DNA from: Lachnospiraceae bacterium
GTDB lineage: Bacteria > Bacillota > Clostridia > Lachnospirales > Lachnospiraceae
DNA length: 64,000 bases
Assembly: GCA_022510725.1 (NCBI GenBank)
Contig: JAFLSW010000001.1
Coordinates: 248,001 to 312,000, forward strand
Direction: 5' to 3'
Shown here piece after piece: positions 55,500 to 64,000 of this stretch (the first letter of the stretch is position 1; each line of letters begins with the position of its first letter). The notes under the pieces are model-generated. The model ran no database searches, had not been told where the DNA came from, and saw nothing but the letters and a program-made list of their open reading frames with translations. Position numbers and translations under genes: made by a program.

Positions 55500-55886
55500 A
55501 TGAAATTCAAAGGGAAAATAGCGATCTGGGTTTGGGCTGTCTTTTTTGGTTCCAATGGCCTGCTGATCTATGAACTGATCTTTTCGCCGGATAGTATAGC
55601 GGTACTGCTTGCTACCTTATTCTTATTTAATCTCATATTCCTGCCCATACTCGTCAGAAACTATGTCTTTATCGGCGAGGATGAAGTCATGATCTGTTTT
55701 GGATTTAGCAAAGATGCCATCAAGCTTTCGGATATTGTGAAAGTGTATGAAACCCACAATCCCATTGCTTCCAGCGCCGCATCCTTAGACCGCATCGTGA
55801 TAAAGGGAAAAAATAATGAGATCATGTGCTCCGTTAAAGAGAAAGCAAGGTTTCTGGAAGAACTGAAAAAATATACGAAAGAGTGA
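55500..55886 (+). CDS. PH domain (DUF1200-like) membrane protein
   Basis: 128 aa with two membrane helices (about 7-28 and 33-49) and a C-terminal beta domain (YVFIGEDEVMICFGFSKDAIKLSDIVKVYETHNP.., DRIVIKGKN, FLEELKKYTK), the bacterial PH-domain pattern of YyaB/DUF1200. 37 bp after the DUF3887-like gene and probably the last gene of the padR operon. ATG 55500 follows GGAGGGGGAG. Confidence 0.7.
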   Translation: MKFKGKIAIWVWAVFFGSNGLLIYELIFSPDSIAVLLATLFLFNLIFLPILVRNYVFIGEDEVMICFGFSKDAIKLSDIVKVYETHNPIASSAASLDRIVIKGKNNEIMCSVKEKARFLEELKKYTKE

Positions 55887-55963
55887 TCCTGTTGCCAAAG
55901 AAGCGCCCTACATGGTATGGTAGTATCAGGAACATACTATGAGAAAAGGCAGGCAAAAAGATC

Positions 55964-56716
55964 ATGAAAGAAGAGACAAGGGTTTTCCTGATGGAAAATG
56001 CAGAGGAACAATATAGAGATTTTTCTAAAAGTCTGATACCCGGCGATATCAATATGCTGGGTATCAGGCTTCCTATTTTGCGCAAAAAAGCCAAAGAACT
56101 GGCAAAGGGAAATTGGAAAGAGGAACTGGAATCGGAAGATATTTATTTTGAAGAAGTGATGCTTCGGGGCATGATGCTAAGCTATGCAAAGGGCAGACTT
56201 GATGAAATCCTCCCCTATATAGAGGCTTATATTCCAAAGGTCAACAACTGGTCGGTGTGCGACAGCGTATTTTCCAAAATGGATGTGCTGCGGACAGACA
56301 GGGAAAGGACATGGGAATGGATACAGCCTTATTTATACTCGGATGAAGAATTTAAGCAGCGGGTGGGCATCATTATTATGATGCAGCACATTTTAAAATG
56401 CGATGAAAAAGGGCACACCCTAAAACGCCTGCGTACCATTTCTTATGAAGACTGTCTGAATAAAGAGGAGGAAGAGGGATTATATCTGGGCAGGATATTA
56501 GAGGCTTTAGATCGTCCTTTTCCCACATACTACGCTTCCATGGCAGCAGCCTGGACCATTGCGGAAGCCTTTTGCTGCTTTCCGGCAAATGTGTATGCCT
56601 TCTTGCAGGATAACAAGATGGATGATGCAACCTATAACAGAGCGCTGCAAAAGATCAGGGAATCCCTGATACCGGATAAAAAGGTCAAAGAGAAGATCAA
56701 AGAAATGAAAAGGTAA
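55964..56716 (+). CDS. DNA alkylation repair family protein (AlkD-like)
   Basis: 250-aa all-helical protein of HEAT-like repeats: LGIRLPILRKKAKELAKG, IYFEEVMLRGMMLSYAKG, VNNWSVCDSVFSKM and TYNRALQKIRES. This is the pattern of the AlkD/DNA-7-methylguanine glycosylase-like family, many of which are not proven glycosylases. The NNWSVCD segment is the conserved DNA-side motif. Separated from glpK by 79 bp of purine-rich sequence. Cytoplasmic. Confidence 0.8.
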   Translation: MKEETRVFLMENAEEQYRDFSKSLIPGDINMLGIRLPILRKKAKELAKGNWKEELESEDIYFEEVMLRGMMLSYAKGRLDEILPYIEAYIPKVNNWSVCDSVFSKMDVLRTDRERTWEWIQPYLYSDEEFKQRVGIIIMMQHILKCDEKGHTLKRLRTISYEDCLNKEEEEGLYLGRILEALDRPFPTYYASMAAAWTIAEAFCCFPANVYAFLQDNKMDDATYNRALQKIRESLIPDKKVKEKIKEMKR

Positions 56717-56750
56717 AAGAAAAGAAACGGTAACAAAAATGAAACGATAA

Positions 56751-58280
<1,530 letters not shown>

Positions 58281-58281
58281 A

Positions 58282-58336
58282 TTGTTAACCATTAAAAGAA
58301 ATGAGGTTGACAATATCTTTCCGATTGTGCTATGCT
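58282..58336 (+). promoter_or_regulatory. BirA operator overlapping the bioY promoter
   Basis: TTGTTAACC (58282-58290), 14-bp spacer, GGTTGACAA (58305-58313): the classic BirA operator, with 8 of 9 arm pairs. The right arm contains TTGACA (58307-58312), the -35 box, 18 bp from TATGCT (58331-58336). Binding of biotinoyl-AMP-BirA should block transcription. Confidence 0.9.
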
Positions 58337-58369
58337 TGGTGGGACGATAAGGAAAGAAGGATACACAAT

Positions 58370-58960
58370 ATGAGTAATATGACATCTACAAAATTAAGCA
58401 GCATTTCTATTACAAAAGGAGAAGGGCATAAAATGCGCACTCTGGATCTGGCCTATATCGGCATGTTTGTGGCATTGACGGCGATCTGTTCCCAGATTCA
58501 GATTCCATTGTCTGTTCCCTTTACCTTACAGACCTTTGCAGTGCTGATCGCAGTTTCCCTGTTGGGACTGGGAAGAGGTCTGGCGGCAGTACTCATCTAT
58601 ATTCTCTTAGGCACCATCGGCGTTCCCGTCTTTGCCGGATTTACGGGAGGCTACGGGATCTTGTTGGGAAATACCGGCGGATATATTGTTGGTTTTATTT
58701 TTACGGCATTGGTAACCGGCAGCATACAAAAGCTCTTTGGCAAAAAGCTTCCTGTTATGATCATTTCCATGGTCTTGGGGATCCTTGCCTGCTATGTCTT
58801 CGGAACGGCATGGTTTATACTGTTTTATACAAGAACAGAAGGCGCCATCAGCCTTATGACGGCATTGGCATGGTGCGTCTTTCCCTTTATCATTCCTGAC
58901 CTATGCAAGATCGCTTTGGCAATCTTTTTGGATAAAAGACTTGCCGGGTTTATCAAATGA
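58370..58960 (+). CDS. bioY: Biotin ECF transporter S-component
   Basis: 196-aa membrane protein with six helices. MFVALTAICSQIQIPLSVPFTLQTFAVLIAVSLLG and PVFAGFTGGYGILLGNTGGYIVGF hold the BioY family motifs for biotin binding. A PT/PxTLQ motif follows the first helix. The ATG at 58370 is within the transcript and has GAAGG; an ATG at 58433 with GGAGAAGGG is the shorter alternative (175 aa). The BirA operator supports the assignment. ECF ATPases and EcfT are not in the window. Confidence 0.92.
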   Translation: MSNMTSTKLSSISITKGEGHKMRTLDLAYIGMFVALTAICSQIQIPLSVPFTLQTFAVLIAVSLLGLGRGLAAVLIYILLGTIGVPVFAGFTGGYGILLGNTGGYIVGFIFTALVTGSIQKLFGKKLPVMIISMVLGILACYVFGTAWFILFYTRTEGAISLMTALAWCVFPFIIPDLCKIALAIFLDKRLAGFIK

Positions 58961-59337
58961 TCCGGTTAAGACCCCATCACGGATTGTGCATCCGGCACTT
59001 TGAAGGGGTGGGTTATTCGGAAGAGTTTGTACGAAACATGGAACGCTTGATCCAATTTTTGGAAGAAGATACCCCGATTCAGCTGACTGACGGGGCGGAT
59101 GAGATCTGTGCCTGCTGTCCCTATCTGGAAAAAGGGGGATGCAGAACCAAAGAAAAAGTGGATCGATATGATAAAAAAGTTTTAGAGGCAGTGGGGCTTG
59201 TGCCGAGAACAGTCATTACCTATCAAGCTTTCCGGGAAAAAATAAAGGAAGACATTGTAAAGCCTCAAAAAGAAAGAGAAATCTGCGGTAACTGTAGATT
59301 TGCCCATATCTGCCACCAAATAACGGGTGAAAAATAA
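58957..59337 (+). CDS. DUF1284 cysteine-rich protein
   Basis: 126 aa, beginning MIRLRPHHGLCIRHFEGVGYSEEFVRNM, the DUF1284 signature. About nine cysteines in total, with a CACCPYLEKGGC cluster (near residue 52) and CGNCRFAHIC (near residue 110), suggesting iron-sulfur or zinc binding. It overlaps bioY by 4 bp (ATGA), so it is in the biotin-controlled operon. Role unknown; a link to biotin metabolism is only suggested by the operon. Confidence 0.85.
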   Translation: MIRLRPHHGLCIRHFEGVGYSEEFVRNMERLIQFLEEDTPIQLTDGADEICACCPYLEKGGCRTKEKVDRYDKKVLEAVGLVPRTVITYQAFREKIKEDIVKPQKEREICGNCRFAHICHQITGEK

Positions 59338-59355
59338 AAAACTTCATTTTTCTTG

Positions 59356-59383
59356 TGGAAAATGTGCTAACCTATGTTATAAT
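59356..59383 (+). promoter_or_regulatory. Promoter of the protein kinase gene
   Basis: TATAAT (59378-59383) with TG-T extended -10; TTGTGG/TGGAAA in the -35 zone (TGGAAA at 59356-59361, 16-bp spacing). Shares the TTGTGGAA and CTATGxTATAAT elements with the promoter at 28632. Confidence 0.6.
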
Positions 59384-59411
59384 AGCATTATAACTGCGTT
59401 AGGAGTAGACC

Positions 59412-60779
59412 ATGGACATCAGCAAGATTTGTTTTAACTGCATGAAGGGTGAAGTGGACGAGGCAGGTGTCTGCAGCCATTGTGGCAAGCAATTCTCAGA
59501 CATTAAGCTAAGCGAGAGTTATTTACCGATCGGAAGCTTTCTTCGAGACAAATACCTTATTGGAAGAGTTCTTGGAGAAGGCGGTTTTGGCATTACCTAT
59601 ATCGGATATGATATCAACCTGGATACCCAGGTAGCGGTAAAGGAGTTTTTCCCTCGCAACTATGCCAGCAGGGAAAGAGGAGACGGCGCCCAGGTCATTC
59701 CTAATGAAGGAGAAGCAGAGGAGTTTTTCTTTAAGCAAAGAGACCGGTTCTTAGGTGAGGCAAAGCGACTTGCCAAATTCCGTAATACTCCGGCTATCGT
59801 ATCCGTGTTGGACTTCTTTAAAGATAACGGGACCGCCTATCTGGTCATGAACTATGTAGACGGTATGACCCTTCGGAACCTGTTGGAGTTTTCCGACGGC
59901 AGGATCACAGTAGAAGAGGCCTTAAAGATCATTGAGCCGGTTATGCTCGCTTTAAAAGAAATCCATGCAGAGGGCTTTATCCATAGAGATATCAGCCCGG
60001 ACAATATCATGATCTCCAATTTGAGCAACCGTGTCTATCTGATTGATTTCGGTACGGCTCGTGAAAACTCTATCAATGAAGACAAGACGGTATCCGTCTT
60101 TAAGAAATCCGGCTATACGCCGCCGGAGCAGCTTCGCACCAAAGGCAAACAGGGACCCTGGACAGATATCTACGCTTTGTGCGGCACCATATATCGCTGT
60201 ATTGTGGGCGTGAAGCCTTTGGATGTAACGGATCGTCTGTTTGGTGAGGAACTGGTGAAGCCCAGCCAGTATGGTATCCCCATTTCCCCCCAGATCGAAG
60301 CCGCGATCATGAAAGGAATGGAGATCCACAACGAAGACCGTTTTCAGACCATAGACGAATTATATAATGCCATTTACAATAGTGAAGCATGGGCCAATGC
60401 CAGCGACAAGGATCAGGAATATACCAAAGTCGTGGAGGCAGTCCGTAACTATAAGCTTCGTGGCAATCCCCGCCCCAAGGTTGAAGTGATGTACAAAAAG
60501 ATGGCGGAAGACAGGAATAACGGCGTGTCACAGGTAAGTGCTCCCGTTTATGAAAACGAGCAAGAGGCTATCTTAAAAAGTGTGGAGGCGTATAAAAAGA
60601 GCCCTGAGTATATGGCGGCTTATGACAAGTTTGTCAAGGAGGATCCCGATTACTTAAGGCAGCTGGAACTTTTAAAAGCCCGAGAAGTAGTAAAGAACTT
60701 TAAAGCCGGCCGGCAGTTGGATGCTTCAGATAACAAGATGATCGATGATCTCATGAAAAATGAATGGGGTAAGAAATAA
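59412..60779 (+). CDS. Soluble Ser/Thr protein kinase with zinc ribbon
   Basis: 455 aa. Cys7, Cys10, Cys21 and Cys24 form a zinc ribbon. The kinase domain (about 46-310) has the Gly loop GEGGFG (55-60), Lys77, HRDISPDN (catalytic Asp193, Asn198), IDFG (Asp212) and TDIYALCGTIYR. A helical C-terminal tail (about 330-455) has NYKLRGNPRPKVEVMYKKMA and SPEYMAAYDKF segments. Unlike PrkC-type kinases it has no membrane helix or PASTA domains. The catalytic residues are complete. A monocistronic gene with its own promoter and a strong terminator. Substrates unknown. Confidence 0.88.
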   Translation: MDISKICFNCMKGEVDEAGVCSHCGKQFSDIKLSESYLPIGSFLRDKYLIGRVLGEGGFGITYIGYDINLDTQVAVKEFFPRNYASRERGDGAQVIPNEGEAEEFFFKQRDRFLGEAKRLAKFRNTPAIVSVLDFFKDNGTAYLVMNYVDGMTLRNLLEFSDGRITVEEALKIIEPVMLALKEIHAEGFIHRDISPDNIMISNLSNRVYLIDFGTARENSINEDKTVSVFKKSGYTPPEQLRTKGKQGPWTDIYALCGTIYRCIVGVKPLDVTDRLFGEELVKPSQYGIPISPQIEAAIMKGMEIHNEDRFQTIDELYNAIYNSEAWANASDKDQEYTKVVEAVRNYKLRGNPRPKVEVMYKKMAEDRNNGVSQVSAPVYENEQEAILKSVEAYKKSPEYMAAYDKFVKEDPDYLRQLELLKAREVVKNFKAGRQLDASDNKMIDDLMKNEWGKK

Positions 60780-60803
60780 ATCTGAAATGCCGCAAAATCA
60801 AGG

Positions 60804-60839
60804 GACAGGATGGAAAATGACCATCCTGTCTTATTTTTG
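60804..60839 (+). terminator. Intrinsic terminator of the kinase gene
   Basis: GACAGGATGG (60804-60813) and CCATCCTGTC (60821-60830) around AAAATGA, then TTATTTTT. Confidence 0.9.
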
Positions 60840-60950
60840 TGCAGACTCCTATATCTATATATTGACCGAATTGCACTATTTTGGAAGAAAAACCACAATA
60901 TCTTGTATTTTGCATGAAAAATTTCATAAAAACATAATAACGAATAAAAC

Positions 60951-60997
60951 TTGACAAAATGAAAAATAAAATTGACAAAAAAGAGTAAATTTTGACA
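60951..60997 (+). repeat. Three TTGACA direct repeats at about 20-bp period
   Basis: TTGACA at 60951-60956, 60972-60977 and 60992-60997, spaced 21 and 20 bp, in the otherwise featureless AT-rich gap (60841-61020) before spoVAD. The first has no obvious -10 at 17 bp. Rest of the gap: nothing recognised. Confidence 0.5.
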
Positions 60998-61022
60998 TGG
61001 AACATGCAAAATTAGAAAAACA

Positions 61023-61051
61023 GAATAAAATACCATGGATTTGAAATACTA
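61023..61051 (+). promoter_or_regulatory. Sigma-G-like promoter of spoVAD
   Basis: GAATA (61023-61027), 17-bp spacer, AATACTA (61045-61051), against sigma-G consensus GHATR, about 18 bp, CATWHTA. Only the first -10 base differs. It ends about 27 bp before the spoVAD ATG. Forespore expression is therefore expected. Confidence 0.65.
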
Positions 61052-61078
61052 ATGGAAAAAAATTAGGACGGTATTCGT

Positions 61079-62119
61079 ATGATGGATCATGAAGAAGCAA
61101 TTTTTGCACTAGGAAAACAGAGCGTAAAGCTTCCTATGCCGATCTATGTCAGGGCAGCGGCCTCCGTAGTAGGAGAGAAAGAGGGAAAGGGACCTCTGGG
61201 AGATCAGTTTGACATGGTAGGAAGCGATGAGCTTTTTGGCTGTAAAACATGGGAAGAGGCGGAAAGCACTTTACAAAAAGAGGCCGTGACCCTTGCCATG
61301 GGAAAGGCGGGGCTTTCCAAAGAGGATATCCGCTATCTGTTTGCGGGAGATCTGCTGGGGCAGACCATAGCCACTTCCTTTGGTGTCAAAGATTTTGAAA
61401 TCCCTTTATTTGGTTTGTTCGGTGCCTGCTCCACATGCGGAGAAAGCATCAGCTTAGGCGCCATGCTCCTTGGAGGCGGCTTTGCAAAACATGTGGCATG
61501 TGTGACATCCAGCCACTTTGCCAGTGCGGAAAAGGAATTCCGTTTTCCCATGGAATATGGAGGACAGCGTCCCCCCAGTGCCACCCGTACCGTGACCGGC
61601 TCCGGCGCTTTTATCCTGTCCACAGATGGAGGAAAAAACCCCTGTGCCCTGATCACAGGCATTACCACAGGAAAGATCGTAGACCTGGGCGTTAAGGACA
61701 GCTTTAATATGGGATGCAGTATGGCTCCTGCTGCGGCGGATGTGATCGCGGCAAACCTTGAGGATTTTCAGAGAAAGCCGGAGGATTATGACAGGATCAT
61801 AACCGGCGACCTGGGCGAAGTGGGGCAGCAGGCACTACTGGAGCTGATGGAGCAGAAAGGCTATACCGTCAACAACCACATGGATTGTGGTATGGAGATA
61901 TTTGATAAAGACCAGAAGGGAACTGTTGCGGGAGGAAGCGGCTGCGGTTGTTCAGCTGTGGTTCTGGCAGCGGATATTTTAAAGCGGCTTTCCACCGGGG
62001 AATATAAAAGAGTTCTCTTTGTACCCACAGGTGCTTTGTTAAATAAGACCAGCTTTAATGAAGGTCAGACCATACCGGGAATCTGTCATGCGGTTGTGTT
62101 GGAAAGTTGTATGATGTAG
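61079..62119 (+). CDS. spoVAD: Stage V sporulation protein AD
   Basis: 346 aa, like Bacillus SpoVAD, a thiolase-fold protein that binds dipicolinic acid on the SpoVA complex. GDLLGQTIATSFGVKDFEIPLFGLFGACSTCGESISLGAMLL, SSHFASAEKEFRFPMEYGGQRPPSATRTVTGSGAFIL and GGSGCGCSAVVLAADI are hallmark segments. The nearby spoVAA-AB-AC operon is 12.6 kb away. RBS is TTAGGACGG; the ATG at 61082 is an alternative start. A perfect palindrome terminator follows. Confidence 0.93.
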   Translation: MMDHEEAIFALGKQSVKLPMPIYVRAAASVVGEKEGKGPLGDQFDMVGSDELFGCKTWEEAESTLQKEAVTLAMGKAGLSKEDIRYLFAGDLLGQTIATSFGVKDFEIPLFGLFGACSTCGESISLGAMLLGGGFAKHVACVTSSHFASAEKEFRFPMEYGGQRPPSATRTVTGSGAFILSTDGGKNPCALITGITTGKIVDLGVKDSFNMGCSMAPAAADVIAANLEDFQRKPEDYDRIITGDLGEVGQQALLELMEQKGYTVNNHMDCGMEIFDKDQKGTVAGGSGCGCSAVVLAADILKRLSTGEYKRVLFVPTGALLNKTSFNEGQTIPGICHAVVLESCMM

Positions 62120-62123
62120 ATAT

Positions 62124-62153
62124 AAAAAGAGGTTGTGATCACAACCTCTTTTT
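62124..62153. terminator. Bidirectional terminator after spoVAD
   Basis: A perfect 15-bp palindrome with AAAAAGAGG on one side and CCTCTTTTT on the other, T-runs on both strands, between convergent spoVAD and the 62168-63478 gene. Confidence 0.92.
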
Positions 62154-62167
62154 GTTTTCAGGTATTT

Positions 62168-63478
62168 TTAACAAAACATTGGGAGGAATGTCGATAATAG
62201 GAATAACAATAATAGTATCAATGGTAGTATTAAAATAATTTTGGTCAGTATTCCCAATTCCGGTATCTCTATTTTTCGACCAATATATCTTTTCACCTTT
62301 TCCATATATGCTAAATATTCATCCTTAAATACAGACATCAGATAAGGTTCCCTTACATGAACGACATAAAGATGGAATATCATTATGCTAAAAATAGTTA
62401 TCCATAATAAGATTTGATTAAAAAACAGAAGAAGAATACCGATGTATACCAGATCAAAACCTAAGATTGCAGGATTACGGCTAAACCCATAGATGCCCTT
62501 TGGGACAAGTATGGTTTCACCCGAATCGGATATTTCTGTCTTCCAGCTATCATTCATTGTCATGGCCGCAAGGATAAAAACAATGATACCCAAAAAGCTT
62601 GTAACAATTCCCAGGTTCCGAATCCATATAGGAAAGCCGGTGGTTTTACAAAAAATACTGACTAATTCAGCCAGGGAAACCAGGCAGGCAGCGATTTTTC
62701 CCATGATCACAATTCCTTTTTTTTCAATGGACTTGCCTTTTTGGGGCTGCGCTGTCTTAATTCCTTTTTTCCTTTGGCTAAATATCCTGATAAAGCAGCA
62801 GGCATAAAGTGCTGCCAAGGTCACCACTGCCGGGATCTGATAGTGCAGTTCTTTCGAAAAATTTTGATAGACCTCTGCATGTTCTACATTATCATCTATG
62901 GTTGCATCCATAAACCTGAAATATCCCAAATTGTCCATAGAGTATCTCGAACGGTATCCTAAGGCCTCAAAATAGTCCCTTAAGAAGATATCAAAAAGAA
63001 ACTGCTTTTTTTCGGTGTTTTCCGGATCGTTGGTTTCATAGACCAGAAGTTTTTCATCTACATAATAGATATATAGATAATAGTCTCGTGAAGTTATGTG
63101 GCCTTCCTCATTATAATAACTATATGAATATTCAAACCACATCTGCCTTTCCTGATCTTTCGTCTTTGCAACGCAATAAATAGATAGGAATTCATTTTCA
63201 CCTAAGATCCCCTTGCGATAGTATTCTTCAAATAGAGTGTCTGCAAAACATAAGTCAATGCCAATCTCTCTGGGTTCAATCTGAGGCATAAAGCGAAAAT
63301 TACCATGGTATGGTTTGAATAGACTGTAGTGGTATTCCTCAGCACTGGTGATTCTGGAATGATACATCTCATCAAACACATTTTCTACCTGATCCGGTCT
63401 TATCATTGCAAGTATAAATAGATTTAGCAACAGTGATATTATCACTAATTTACCGAAAGTTTCTTTTATCTCTTCCAT
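62168..63478 (-). CDS. Membrane protein with isoprenylcysteine/phospholipid methyltransferase-like C-terminus
   Basis: 436 aa. N-terminal helix (12-28), a long extracytoplasmic part (about 30-205), then five or six helices. The C-terminal block GIYGFSRNPAILGFDLVYIG, followed by HVREPYLMSVFKDEYLAYMEKVKRYIGR, is the SAM-binding and catalytic pattern of ICMT/PEMT membrane methyltransferases (YxxSRNP, E-L-x-F-x-DEY-x-x-Y). The N-terminal extension is unusual for the family. Substrate unknown. Minus strand, convergent with spoVAD. Confidence 0.75.
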   Translation of the reverse strand: MEEIKETFGKLVIISLLLNLFILAMIRPDQVENVFDEMYHSRITSAEEYHYSLFKPYHGNFRFMPQIEPREIGIDLCFADTLFEEYYRKGILGENEFLSIYCVAKTKDQERQMWFEYSYSYYNEEGHITSRDYYLYIYYVDEKLLVYETNDPENTEKKQFLFDIFLRDYFEALGYRSRYSMDNLGYFRFMDATIDDNVEHAEVYQNFSKELHYQIPAVVTLAALYACCFIRIFSQRKKGIKTAQPQKGKSIEKKGIVIMGKIAACLVSLAELVSIFCKTTGFPIWIRNLGIVTSFLGIIVFILAAMTMNDSWKTEISDSGETILVPKGIYGFSRNPAILGFDLVYIGILLLFFNQILLWITIFSIMIFHLYVVHVREPYLMSVFKDEYLAYMEKVKRYIGRKIEIPELGILTKIILILPLILLLLFLLSTFLPMFC

Positions 63479-63578
63479 GATGCTATCCTTTCATTAGCAC
63501 ATCTGTTTCTGGCCATTAGTTTATTTGCCTACGAAAGTATAATCTATTAAGTTGTCTGTCAATAGATTTTGCACCAGG

Positions 63579-63629
63579 TACAGATTTTTTGCGCGAGATA
63601 CAGATTTTTTACTGCAAATATGGTAAAAT
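63579..63629 (+). promoter_or_regulatory. Tandem direct repeats and extended -10 before a response regulator gene
   Basis: TACAGATTTTTT twice, at 63579-63590 and 63599-63610 (20-bp period), with a weaker GATTTT at 63565. The second copy covers the -35 zone of TGGTAAAAT (TAAAAT 63624-63629). The layout suits an activator binding as tandem dimers, such as a LytTR regulator. Confidence 0.6.
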
Positions 63630-63696
63630 GTTCGCAAACACAATGAGTCAGCGTAATCATGGCATAATGAGCCCAAGAGAGTCGGAGGATAGATCG

Positions 63697-64000
63697 GTGT
63701 TAAAAATTGCCATCTGTGATGATGAAAAAGAAGAACTGGAAAAAACGGTTTCCCTTCTTGCGGAGATACTAAAAGAAGAAGACCGGGAATATGACCTTGC
63801 GACCTACCATTCTCCGTCGGAAATGATGGAAGATGGGAAAGAGGCGGATATTGCCCTGCTGGATGTAGTCATGGGCAGTGTCAACGGCATTGAACTGGGC
63901 AGGAAATTAAAACAGCGATTCCCGGATATCAAAGTGATCTATACCACAAGCTTTGAGCAGTATTGCATGCAGGCCATCAATGAAATACATGCTTATTCCT
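63697..64000 (+). CDS. Response regulator, N-terminal part (runs off window)
   Basis: First 101 codons of a receiver domain: LKIAICDDEKEE with Asp8/Asp9, the phosphoacceptor Asp56 in ALLDVVMGSVNGIELGRKL, and VIYTTSFEQYCMQAINEIHAYS. This style, with CDDE start, FPDIKVIYTTSF and xAYS ending, is typical of AgrA/LytR regulators with a C-terminal LytTR DNA-binding domain, which would lie outside the window. GTG 63697 has GGAGG 8 bases upstream; an in-frame ATG (63667) is before it. Confidence 0.85.
   Translation, partial: MLKIAICDDEKEELEKTVSLLAEILKEEDREYDLATYHSPSEMMEDGKEADIALLDVVMGSVNGIELGRKLKQRFPDIKVIYTTSFEQYCMQAINEIHAYS

Overview
The window looks like chromosome of an anaerobic, endospore-forming Clostridia bacterium, most probably Lachnospiraceae. 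Reasons: AddA/AddB instead of RecBCD, a DUF6062 gene, sporulation genes (spoIIAA-spoIIAB-sigF, spoVAA-AB-AC, spoVAD), low-GC sigma-A promoters with purine-rich ribosome binding sites, and vitamin uptake by ECF S-components (ThiT, BioY) rather than visible biosynthesis operons. I see no phage, insertion sequence, CRISPR array or integrase. Most of it is ordinary core genome, with some poorly described proteins.

Layout. 1-10 kb: partial DUF6062 gene, addB-addA, a glycosyltransferase, a TPP-riboswitch-controlled thiT, and lepB. 10-23 kb: CPBP protease, gltB-gltD, an HPr-like protein lacking the active histidine, an acetyltransferase, a YbaK-type deacylase, a nuclease-helicase fusion and nfo. 23-31 kb: a 525-bp AT-rich spacer with two consensus DnaA boxes, then an intracellular alpha-amylase and a three-gene ABC module, an Ala-rich coiled-coil/SHOCT protein, a membrane protein and tRNA-Pro(AGG). 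31-33.5 kb: an apparently autoregulated padR-DUF1700-DUF4097 operon. 33.7-42 kb: a same-strand run of an AGE-family epimerase, valS, a FapA/DUF342 protein, folC, a 48-aa gene and a zinc-ribbon TPR membrane protein.

42-48.5 kb is the sporulation part. The spoIIA operon is preceded by a cluster of hairpins and a 48-bp direct repeat. A metal exporter and a DUF885 lipoprotein come next, then spoVAA-AB-AC, which ends at a terminator overlapping the spoVAC stop. 48.5-52.3 kb holds a second, longer DUF342 protein with an N-terminal array of about nine 26-residue repeats, an HD-GYP response regulator and a lone Hpt protein. This is the most system-like poorly explained group in the window.

52-64 kb: an Rpn-like nuclease, a second padR module, a DNA alkylation repair protein, glpK, BirA-controlled bioY, DUF1284, a soluble zinc-ribbon Ser/Thr kinase, a separate spoVAD behind a sigma-G-like promoter, a membrane methyltransferase-like protein, and the start of a response regulator gene behind tandem direct repeats.

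Regulation readable from sequence includes a TPP riboswitch with a Shine-Dalgarno-masking hairpin, a BirA operator over the bioY promoter, two PadR-type palindromes at padR promoters, a sigma-G-like promoter, and several strong intrinsic terminators. All family assignments come from reading motifs; no database search was possible.
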